Below are positions 5,838-12,802 of a stretch of 17,661 nt of DNA, piece by piece. Origin of the DNA: 2-12-FULL-60-25 sp003576745 (GTDB lineage: Bacteria; Patescibacteriota; Patescibacteriia; 2-12-FULL-60-25); NCBI GenBank assembly GCA_030272835.1, contig SZOQ01000012.1, positions 1 to 17,661 on the forward strand, in the 5' to 3' direction. The position numbers and the translations under genes were made by a program. Below the pieces are notes generated by a model that made no database searches, had not been told where the DNA came from, and was given only the letters and a program-made list of their open reading frames with translations. The first letter of the stretch is position 1. Every line of letters begins with the position of its first letter.

Positions 5838-8321
5838 ATGCTCGAACCAGACTTTATCGCACGATTCACCACCCATTTGCGCGAAGCGCTCCAACACGCG
5901 CTCGAGTTTGCCGTACGCTCCGGCCGCGAGCTCGTGGCGCCGGGAGATTTACTTGTCGGACTCCTTCATGAAAAAGGGTCCATCGGGACTGAACTTCTCA
6001 TGAAAGCCGGCATCACCCTTGAAGCTGCCGAGCGGGCGTTCCGGGGAACGCCTGATGCCAATCCGAAAGGCGAAACGCTCACGCCCGACTTGTCCGTGCC
6101 GGTAAAGCGCATTCTGGAACGCTGCATTCTTACCGCGCATTTGCATGAGCATAAATACGTGGGCACGGAACACTTGGTGGGCGCCTTACTCGCCATCGAC
6201 CTGCCGGATGTCGCCCGCTTTCTTTCCTCGTCCGGCGCATCTGCGGAACAGCTCAAAGAGCATGTGGGCAATATCCTGACGTCCACGAGCAGATTTCCGG
6301 ACATCGCGGTGCCGCATCTTTCGCTGGAGGAGGATGTCGGAGAGGCGGCCGCGCAAAAGGCCCAAACCGTTCCCCGTCCGGGGCGCATGCCATCTGCGCT
6401 CGAAGCCTTTTCACGGGAACTTACTGAACAGGCCACGGCGGAACAGCTGGATCCGGTGATCGGACGCGAGCGCGAGCTGGAACGCGTGGTGGAAATTTTG
6501 TGTCGGCGCACCAAGAACAATCCCATTTTGCTGGGCGAGCCCGGGGTAGGAAAAACCGCCATCGTCGAAGGACTCGCAAAACTCCTCGCCGCGGGCGATG
6601 TGCCGGATGCTCTGCATGGAAAACGGCTGCTCTCCGTAGACTTGGCGCTCACGGTAGCCGGCACCATGTATCGCGGCGAATTCGAGGCGCGGCTGAAACA
6701 GCTCGTTGACGAAGTCAAAACAGACCAGAATATTATCCTGTTCATCGACGAGGTTCACAATATTGTGGGCGCGGGTTCGACATCGGGATCGCTTGATGCC
6801 GCGAATATCCTAAAGCCGGCGCTCGCTCGCGGAGATATTCGCTGCATCGGCGCGACCACCTGGGGGGAATATAAAAAATTCATCGAGGCGGACGCGGCTC
6901 TGGAGCGCCGTTTTCAACCGGTAAGCATCGAAGAGCCCTCGGCTATGCAGGCTCGCGCCATGCTGGAGGGACTGCGCGAACGCTATGCCAGGCATCATGG
7001 CGTGTCCTATGACGATGACGCGCTGGATGCGGCGGTATACATGGCAGAACGGTACATGACGGACCGCATGTTCCCGGACAAAGCCATAGACCTTATCGAC
7101 GAAGCGGCGGCGAGCGTGGTTGCGGCGCGCAGAAATCACGAGGTGATGGAGCGCCTCCGTACACTCGAAGCGGCGCGGTCGGCAACCGGCCTGGCGAAAG
7201 AAGAGGCGGTCTCCCAGGAACGCATGGATGAAGCCGCGGCATTCAAGCGGGAAGAAGACGCCCTGAACACGGAATGGGAGCACTTGCGGTCTTCCCTCGA
7301 ACAAAAACGCGATGACCATGCTCCCCGCGTGACGGTGCGCGATGTGGCATCTGTTGTTGCGCGTATCGCGAACATCCCCGTGGAGACCATTTTGGCCACC
7401 GAACGCGAACGCATGAAGGATCTCGACATACGCCTGGGCGCCGCAATTATCGGCCAGACGCGCGCGGTCGCCGACGTGGCAGATGCGGTGCGCAAGGCGC
7501 GCCTCGGTCTGAACGATCAGCGCCGTCCGAAAATTTCCATGCTCTTTGCCGGCCCCTCCGGCACGGGAAAAACAGAAATGGCAAGAACGCTGGCAGAGGA
7601 GCTCTTCGGCCGGAAGGATGCCCTACTCAAACTCGACATGTCGGAATTCGCCGAAGGATTCTCGGCGTCCAAACTGCTTGGTTCCCCCGCGGGCTATGTG
7701 GGATACCGAGAATCCAACCGCTTTACGGATGCCGTGCGCAAACGCCCGCATTGCGTGGTGTGTTTCGATGAAATCGAAAAAGCGCATCCGGAAGTGCTGA
7801 ACCTGCTCCTCCAACTTTTGGAAGACGGCCAGGTGACGGATTCCACGGGAAGACCCGTAAGTTTCCGGCAGAGCTATATCATCCTCACGTCGAATGTGGG
7901 CGCAGATTCCCTTGGAAAAAAGACGCTCGGCTTTGGGGATGCATCAGGTCACGGTTCCGCCTTTGAGGCGCTTGTGCGGAGCGACATCGAGGAACGCTTC
8001 CGTCCCGAACTCTTAAACCGTCTGGATCGGGTGGTTGTTTTTCAGCCGCTTCAGGAAGCCCATCTCAAGGAAATCATCCGTCGGGAGCTCGAGCTTGCCC
8101 TTGAACGCGTGCGCCAGGCCCAGCGCGTGGCCTGCACGGCTGGTGACGACGTGCTGGACTGGCTCCTGACGCGTCCGATCCCGGAAAAAGAGGGGGCGCG
8201 CGCCGCGCGTCGGCTGGTGGAATGCGAGATTACGAATCTTGTCGGCAACCTTCTGTCCCGCCAGCCTGGAAAACGGAAAATAACCCTGAAGATCACGAAA
8301 AAAGGCCTGCAGGCTCTGTAA
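5838..8321 (+). CDS. clpC: ATP-dependent unfoldase, ClpC/ClpA type (two AAA+ domains)
   Basis: This 827-residue Hsp100 protein unfolds substrates and feeds them to the ClpP protease. The N-terminal repeat domain covers roughly residues 1-145 (FTTHLREALQHALEFAVRSG … YVGTEHLVGALLAIDLP). AAA1 has Walker A GEPGVGKTA and Walker B ILFIDEVHNIVGAGS. A short coiled-coil middle domain, ClpC-like rather than ClpB-like in length, precedes AAA2 with Walker A GPSGTGKTE and Walker B VCFDEIEKAHPEV. After ILTSNVGADS comes KKTLGFG: LGF sits where ClpA/ClpC/ClpX carry the IGF/LGF loop that docks ClpP. The C-terminus has ERFRPELLNRLDRVVVF. ATG 5838 is preferred over 5790 because the upstream extension is hairpin-derived and the family starts near this point. 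No clpP is in the window. It is ended by a terminator overlapping the stop codon. Confidence 0.92.
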   Translation: MLEPDFIARFTTHLREALQHALEFAVRSGRELVAPGDLLVGLLHEKGSIGTELLMKAGITLEAAERAFRGTPDANPKGETLTPDLSVPVKRILERCILTAHLHEHKYVGTEHLVGALLAIDLPDVARFLSSSGASAEQLKEHVGNILTSTSRFPDIAVPHLSLEEDVGEAAAQKAQTVPRPGRMPSALEAFSRELTEQATAEQLDPVIGRERELERVVEILCRRTKNNPILLGEPGVGKTAIVEGLAKLLAAGDVPDALHGKRLLSVDLALTVAGTMYRGEFEARLKQLVDEVKTDQNIILFIDEVHNIVGAGSTSGSLDAANILKPALARGDIRCIGATTWGEYKKFIEADAALERRFQPVSIEEPSAMQARAMLEGLRERYARHHGVSYDDDALDAAVYMAERYMTDRMFPDKAIDLIDEAAASVVAARRNHEVMERLRTLEAARSATGLAKEEAVSQERMDEAAAFKREEDALNTEWEHLRSSLEQKRDDHAPRVTVRDVASVVARIANIPVETILATERERMKDLDIRLGAAIIGQTRAVADVADAVRKARLGLNDQRRPKISMLFAGPSGTGKTEMARTLAEELFGRKDALLKLDMSEFAEGFSASKLLGSPAGYVGYRESNRFTDAVRKRPHCVVCFDEIEKAHPEVLNLLLQLLEDGQVTDSTGRPVSFRQSYIILTSNVGADSLGKKTLGFGDASGHGSAFEALVRSDIEERFRPELLNRLDRVVVFQPLQEAHLKEIIRRELELALERVRQAQRVACTAGDDVLDWLLTRPIPEKEGARAARRLVECEITNLVGNLLSRQPGKRKITLKITKKGLQAL

Positions 8322-8350
8322 ACATCCCGGTTTGCCGGGATGTTTATTTC
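8321..8350 (+). terminator. Intrinsic terminator after clpC
   Basis: AACATCCCGG (8321-8330) pairs perfectly with CCGGGATGTT (8335-8344) around a TTTG loop and is followed by TATTTC. The stem begins at the last base of the clpC stop codon. It separates clpC from the next operon. Confidence 0.88.
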
Positions 8351-8369
8351 GGGCTGGGACGCGCGCGCA

Positions 8370-8378
8370 TGCTACACT
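8370..8378 (+). promoter_or_regulatory. Extended -10 promoter for the 8385 operon
   Basis: TG-C-TACACT is an extended -10 element (TGn plus hexamer at 8373-8378). It lies 6 nt before the ATG at 8385, again implying a leaderless start. No -35 is recognisable, as expected for extended -10 promoters; the upstream bases belong to the clpC terminator. Confidence 0.55.
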
Positions 8379-8384
8379 TTTCTC

Positions 8385-9254
8385 ATGCCAGACGGGAGAC
8401 GAACGGGTCCTGAATCCGGAGCGCGGCCGGCGCCGCGCGGTGCACCTGCGGGAGATTCGTCGCGGATGCGATTCGCATCCACACTCGCGGCCCAGCAGGC
8501 CGGAGACCGCATTGCCGGAGGAGGTGCCGCCGATGAAATCGGCGGCGAAGTTGGGACGGGACGGAGCGCCGAAGAACCCGTGTTTCTGGAGCTCCCGACC
8601 AAAAGCTATACGGCGCGCTCCACCGAAGAGGAACAGGAAATCGCCCGCCAGCAGGCTATGCTGCAAACGGCGAGACGCTTTGTGGAACCCGGCGGTCCGC
8701 CGCCGCAAACCGAAGCCGCACCGGGAGAAGAACGGCAGCGGCAAGGCGAAGCTCCGGCCGAAGCGGGCCCCTCCGTGGCGGAGCCTGCAAGGCAAGCACG
8801 CATTCAGGCGATGCTTCAAGAAGCACAGCAGGATGCCCGCGGCCAAGAGGAACAGGAGCAATTGAGTAAGCTTGAGGAGGCGGCAAAGCGCTTTCAGAGC
8901 CAGCGCCAGCAGGCAATACGGATAAGCAAAATGTCCCGTAATGTCATGAAGGCAGTTCAGATCGGCGGCGGGGCATCCGTTATCACGATTATTACCCTCA
9001 TTATCCAGGTGAATCTGGAAACCCTGAATAAATGGATCACGCAGATACGAATTCCCTTTCTCTATGAAGTAGAGAAACCTCCGAAACTCGGACTGGATGA
9101 CGGGTTTACCTGCTGCGTGGACTGCATTGTGTCTTACATGTGCCTAACAACGCTTGCGCAATTCATCCTGATCGTCATTATCATCGGCGTCATTACCGCG
9201 GCACTCACCCAGCTTCTTGGACCTTTGTACGACTTTTTGCGCCCTCTCTTTTAG
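8385..9254 (+). CDS. Unrecognised membrane protein with low-complexity coiled coil and two C-terminal helices
   Basis: No family was recognised for this 289-residue protein. Residues 1-70 are Gly/Ala/Arg-rich and probably disordered. Residues 75-185 are rich in Gln, Glu, Ala and Arg with heptad-like stretches (ARQARIQAMLQEAQQ, LSKLEEAAKRFQSQRQQ), suggesting a coiled coil. A first membrane helix follows at about 189-209 (ASVITIITLIIQV) and a second at about 256-279 (LTTLAQFILIVIIIGVITAA). The segment between them carries four cysteines, at 243, 244, 247 and 253 (TCCVDCIVSYMC), and would be extracytoplasmic if both ends are cytoplasmic. ATG 8385 is chosen over 8340 because 8340 lies inside the clpC terminator. 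It is first in the operon with the surface-protein genes, so it may be their membrane platform, which is inference. Confidence 0.7.
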   Translation: MPDGRRTGPESGARPAPRGAPAGDSSRMRFASTLAAQQAGDRIAGGGAADEIGGEVGTGRSAEEPVFLELPTKSYTARSTEEEQEIARQQAMLQTARRFVEPGGPPPQTEAAPGEERQRQGEAPAEAGPSVAEPARQARIQAMLQEAQQDARGQEEQEQLSKLEEAAKRFQSQRQQAIRISKMSRNVMKAVQIGGGASVITIITLIIQVNLETLNKWITQIRIPFLYEVEKPPKLGLDDGFTCCVDCIVSYMCLTTLAQFILIVIIIGVITAALTQLLGPLYDFLRPLF

Positions 9255-9277
9255 TGGGAATTTCTGCGCAAAGACGG

Positions 9278-9283
9278 TATACT
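9278..9283 (+). promoter_or_regulatory. Possible internal -10 box
   Basis: TATACT (9278-9283) lies 9 nt before the ATG at 9293, in the 38-base gap after the 8385 gene. No good -35 is present. It may provide a secondary start for the downstream genes. Confidence 0.35.
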
Positions 9284-9292
9284 TAATTTTGT

Positions 9293-10522
9293 ATGTCCGA
9301 TCGACTCAAACGGATTCTTTTTATCGCATTTTTCATTGTCTTCTCTATTGGCATCGGAGGCGCTATCTACATGTATTTTTTCCGGCCCGTACCGGCCCCG
9401 ACTCCGGTTGTGCCGCCGGAGGAGCTTGGCGGCGCATTGCCCGGCGCCGGCGAAGGCGCTCCCGGCATCCCCGGCGAAGTCCTTCCGCCTGGCGCGCTCC
9501 CCTCGGCCGAGGCCGTACCGGGCGCCGTCGCGCCCACGCCAGTGTCAGAGCTTCAAACGGTCATTCTGAACGAGGGAATCTCCAACAATGTCTCGCTCTC
9601 CTCCGACGGCAGAAGCGCGCGCTATTACAGTCCGGAGGATTCAAAATTCTATAAGGTGAATGCGGACGGGCTTATTACCGCCTTAAGCGACCAAACATTT
9701 CCGAGCGTGGAATCGGTTTCATGGGGGCATACAAGAGATCAGGCAATTCTCTCATTCCCAGACGGGTCGAATATCTATTATGACTTTGCGAGCGGAAAGC
9801 AAAAGACGCTTCCCCAGCACTGGAATGACTTTGATTTTTCGCCGGATGACAAGAACATCGTGGCAAAGAGCGATGCCGTAGCGCCGGAATCCCGCTTTCT
9901 CATTGTCGCCGATCCGGACGGAAGCAACCCGCGCGCCATCGAACCGCTCGGAAATAACAGTAATAAAACCTTCCCCGTGTGGACAGACAATAAACAGATT
10001 ATCGCCTATGCCACGGTGGGCGAGGCCAAGGGGTTCGACAGGCAGGAAATCATCATGATCGGGCAGAACCATGAAAACTTCAAAGGCCTCCTCGTGGAAG
10101 GACGAGGCTTTACGCCGCTCTGGTCTCCCACGGGACGGCAAATCGTGTACAGCGTATGGAATGCGGAAAGCGGTTTTCGTCCGGAACTGTGGACAAGCGG
10201 CGGATCAGCGGAAAATATGAATCAGAACCGCATAAAGCTGGGCATACAAACATGGGCGGATAAATGCGTCTGGGCCAATGAAACAACGCTCTATTGCGGC
10301 GTCCCCTCATCACTCCCCTCCGGTGCGGGCCTTGAACGCAGTTTATTTACGAATACCGTGGATAATGTGATGAAAATTGATCTTGCTACCGGCGAACAAA
10401 TTCAACTCGGGTCGCCCGGCACGGGCTTAAGCGTCACGAATCCCGTTATTGTCGATGAGGGCAGATATCTGATGTTCCGCGACGCCGCCACAGGCGGCCT
10501 GTATCGCTTCCGCCTATTCTAA
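9293..10522 (+). CDS. Membrane-anchored TolB/WD40-like beta-propeller protein
   Basis: This 409-residue protein has a single N-terminal membrane helix (about residues 8-29), a Pro/Gly/Ala-rich linker (31-84) and then repeats of about 40-50 residues with the look of TolB/WD40-like propeller blades: LSSDGRSARYYSPEDSKFYK, WGHTRDQAILSFPDGSNIYY, FSPDDKNIVAKS…DPDGSNPRAIE, WTDNKQIIAYA and WSPTGRQIVYS. The recurring 'position–SPDG–KIVY' pattern supports the fold, but the sequence is divergent and I cannot assign a ligand. Cysteines 325 and 335 may form a disulfide. The bulk of the protein should be outside the membrane. It is followed 8 nt later by the DsbA-like gene, so both are probably one operon. 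Such propellers often serve as interaction scaffolds; any role here is inferred. Confidence 0.7.
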   Translation: MSDRLKRILFIAFFIVFSIGIGGAIYMYFFRPVPAPTPVVPPEELGGALPGAGEGAPGIPGEVLPPGALPSAEAVPGAVAPTPVSELQTVILNEGISNNVSLSSDGRSARYYSPEDSKFYKVNADGLITALSDQTFPSVESVSWGHTRDQAILSFPDGSNIYYDFASGKQKTLPQHWNDFDFSPDDKNIVAKSDAVAPESRFLIVADPDGSNPRAIEPLGNNSNKTFPVWTDNKQIIAYATVGEAKGFDRQEIIMIGQNHENFKGLLVEGRGFTPLWSPTGRQIVYSVWNAESGFRPELWTSGGSAENMNQNRIKLGIQTWADKCVWANETTLYCGVPSSLPSGAGLERSLFTNTVDNVMKIDLATGEQIQLGSPGTGLSVTNPVIVDEGRYLMFRDAATGGLYRFRLF

Positions 10523-10530
10523 TCCATACC

Positions 10531-11262
10531 ATGAGTCGCCAGCGCTTGGTGCTTTTCAGCCTCCTCACCGTCCTCTTCGTGGGCGTGGGCATGCTGTATT
10601 TCACCATGGTGTGGAGGGAGTCAACGACGCGCTTTCGTACCGGACTCCCGATTCCGAAACATATCCTCCCCGACGAATTGAAAACCGCGAATGACCTGAT
10701 TCCGCAAGGACCGCCGCAGGCTCCGGATATCCGCCCCACCGACCCCGTGCTGTCCGGCAATGCGCAAAGCCCGGTAACCCTCATAGTATTCGGCGACTTT
10801 GAATGCGGGGTATGTAAAGACCAAGCAGTCGCCATTGAGGAGAGCCTTGCAGCTATCGGGAACCGGAATCTTGTGCGTGTAATTTGGCGAGATCTTCCCC
10901 TGATAAACCAGCATGCTCGCGCCATGTCAGCCGCAACGGTCGCGGAATGCGCCGGACGCCAGGGCCGATTCAAACAGATGCACGATCTCCTGTTTTCCCA
11001 AGCGAATACCTTTTCGGATGATGAGTACCTCTCCTTTATGCGCCGTCTGAACCTGAATCAGGAAGATTTTCTCGTGTGCCTGCGCGACCCGGCCATTTCG
11101 TTCCGTCTGAATGGAGACATCGAAGATGCGCGTAAGCGCGCCATCGGCGAAGTACCGACCATGTTTATCAATGGCCAGCCGATCGCGGGCTATGTGGACG
11201 CGGACACCCTCACGGCCATCTTGAAACGCGAAACGCAAAAGGCTTCCTCCAATCCATCATAA
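10531..11262 (+). CDS. Membrane-anchored DsbA-like thiol:disulfide oxidoreductase
   Basis: This 243-residue thioredoxin-fold protein has an N-terminal membrane anchor (about residues 7-27) and a linker to about residue 75. The DsbA-family domain follows: VTLIVFGDFECGVCKDQ contains the CGVC active site (residues 92-95), the helical insert includes ATVAECAGRQGRF and KQMHDLLFSQ, and the conserved cis-proline is in GEVPTMFING (Pro209). Cys140 and Cys183 may form a second pair. The arrangement resembles the DSBA-like/'thioredoxin_4' group that makes disulfides in exported proteins. Its stop codon TAA shares its last A with the ATG of the next gene, whose product has 8 spaced cysteines in its N-terminal domain. 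That neighbour is the obvious candidate substrate, by inference. Confidence 0.87.
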   Translation: MSRQRLVLFSLLTVLFVGVGMLYFTMVWRESTTRFRTGLPIPKHILPDELKTANDLIPQGPPQAPDIRPTDPVLSGNAQSPVTLIVFGDFECGVCKDQAVAIEESLAAIGNRNLVRVIWRDLPLINQHARAMSAATVAECAGRQGRFKQMHDLLFSQANTFSDDEYLSFMRRLNLNQEDFLVCLRDPAISFRLNGDIEDARKRAIGEVPTMFINGQPIAGYVDADTLTAILKRETQKASSNPS

Positions 11263-12755
11263 TGCCATTGTTCGCCGCGCGGATGCTCATCATCGGCGGA
11301 TGCGCATCCGCCCTGTTTTTTGCAGGTGCGCTCGAGGTACGAGCACAGACAGCATGCTGTGAATGCCACCCTCCGAATGATCCGAATACCTCAAGCTGCC
11401 TGACCGTGCAGGTATCAAAACTGAATGCGGAGGACGATTGCGTTCCGCTTCCGAACAATGTAGGGCTCGCGAATGGCTGGACATGCAAAAAAACGCCCCT
11501 TTCCTCAACAAAATGCAAAGCCGTAAGCGCCGGGGGCGTGTGCAAAACCACGCCGGTGGATGCGTATTCCATGGTGGGCGAAGCCGTCGCCGGCTCGACC
11601 GCCGCGCCCGCGCAATCGAAACCGGCCCCTGCCATTCTTCCGCAGCTCAACACCAAGATTCCCGGACTCGTGTTGAACGCAGGGGACGGAGAATCATCCA
11701 GCTTGCTCGCGCAATATATTTCAGGCGTCTACCGGTATGCCGTTTCCATTGTAGCCATTGTCTCCGCAATCATGTTCATTTACGGCGCCTTTTTGTATCT
11801 CGTGTCCGGCGCCACGTCGCAGCAAATCCAGAAAGGAAAAGATATTATGCTCGACGCCGTTGTGGGGCTGATTCTCGTCCTTTCCGCAACAGCCATTCTC
11901 CGAACGATCAATCCAGCAACGATACGCCTGAATGCGCTCAACATCTCTTTGATCGTTCCGATCGATTATCAGTTCCGCGGCGATGAGGGCCTAGAGGGGA
12001 CTGGGGCCGCGGGCGAACCAAAAGAAGCGATCGTCCAGGCGGTGATCGAAGGCTCGAAACTGGCGGGGGTCGATCCCTGTATCATGCTTGCCATTTGCGA
12101 ACACGAAACCGGCTTGCGCTCCATCTGGAACGGATGGCCAAACAACCCCAAAGAAAATGCCATCGCCTTTGGTCCGTGCCAGGTGCTTGCCACAAACTTT
12201 CACGATCAAAGTCCGCTCGCCAAAAGACTTCGAAAAGAATTTCCAGATTTTCCCGAAGGGGTAGCGCCGGATCCGCGGCAAATGTCAAAAACCGCGAAAC
12301 TTGTTATCGGCGACTGGTTTTTGCAGAACCCAAAAGCCGCCGCCTTTGCGGCAGCGGACATTTTTCGGAGCGCCTCCTATCGCGGCAATGAGCTCGTGGG
12401 CGTGGCAGCCTTCGGAGCCGGAGGCGGGTCCATACAAACCTGGAGAACCGCGACGGCGTGCAGCGTCAAAAGCGGCGTGAAGATTTCCGGCGGCGGTGAT
12501 GCCAAGGCATTCGCCGATTCCTGCATTCCAAACGAGGTGGCGATCGTTTCGAAGATAACAGACAAGAGACCTGAAAAATGCCCGGAGAGCAATTATGAAT
12601 GTGTTGATTTGAAAGCCGACAAAACCGCGACGCTGCGAGGCCATTGCCGGAACAATCCGAACCAGGAATGCAAAGGCATGAAAACCAGGGATTTCGTTCA
12701 ATATGTGATTAAAGCGTATCCGAGAATGGTTCAAAAATACCGCTGTGCTGGTTAA
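11262..12755 (+). CDS. Exported fusion: Cys-rich domain + pilin-like membrane module + lytic-transglycosylase-like domain
   Basis: This 497-residue protein has a signal peptide (to about residue 28, VRA|Q). An 8-cysteine domain follows (Cys 32, 33, 35, 46, 60, 75, 85, 94), opening with CCECHPPNDP. After a Pro/Ala linker comes the motif LNTKIPGL (129-136). A two-helix module resembling the T4SS pilin (TrbC/VirB2-like) family of CPR bacteria follows, with YRYAVSIVAIVSAIMFIYGA and IMLDAVVGLILVLSATAILR joined by a GK-containing turn and ending in TINP. Residues 255-395 resemble an SLT/lysozyme fold: AICEHETG (catalytic Glu probably 282), AFGPCQV (303-308) and VGVAAFGAGGG. The C-terminus adds a Cys-containing tail. 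It probably cuts peptidoglycan while membrane-bound. The start overlaps the DsbA-like stop by 1 nt (TAATG); ATG 11283 is an alternative. Confidence 0.8.
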   Translation: MPLFAARMLIIGGCASALFFAGALEVRAQTACCECHPPNDPNTSSCLTVQVSKLNAEDDCVPLPNNVGLANGWTCKKTPLSSTKCKAVSAGGVCKTTPVDAYSMVGEAVAGSTAAPAQSKPAPAILPQLNTKIPGLVLNAGDGESSSLLAQYISGVYRYAVSIVAIVSAIMFIYGAFLYLVSGATSQQIQKGKDIMLDAVVGLILVLSATAILRTINPATIRLNALNISLIVPIDYQFRGDEGLEGTGAAGEPKEAIVQAVIEGSKLAGVDPCIMLAICEHETGLRSIWNGWPNNPKENAIAFGPCQVLATNFHDQSPLAKRLRKEFPDFPEGVAPDPRQMSKTAKLVIGDWFLQNPKAAAFAAADIFRSASYRGNELVGVAAFGAGGGSIQTWRTATACSVKSGVKISGGGDAKAFADSCIPNEVAIVSKITDKRPEKCPESNYECVDLKADKTATLRGHCRNNPNQECKGMKTRDFVQYVIKAYPRMVQKYRCAG

Positions 12756-12762
12756 GTCTGCA

Positions 12763-12771
12763 TGCTAAAAT
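12763..12771 (+). promoter_or_regulatory. Extended -10 box before the 12803 gene
   Basis: TG-C-TAAAAT is a good extended -10 element (hexamer 12766-12771), located in the 47-base gap after the preceding stop. A start near 12778 would give a leader of about 25 nt. It argues against ATG 12770, which overlaps the box. Confidence 0.45.
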
Positions 12772-12802
12772 GGCTACCAGCGGCTCTGCGCGGATGAGTT
12801 GC

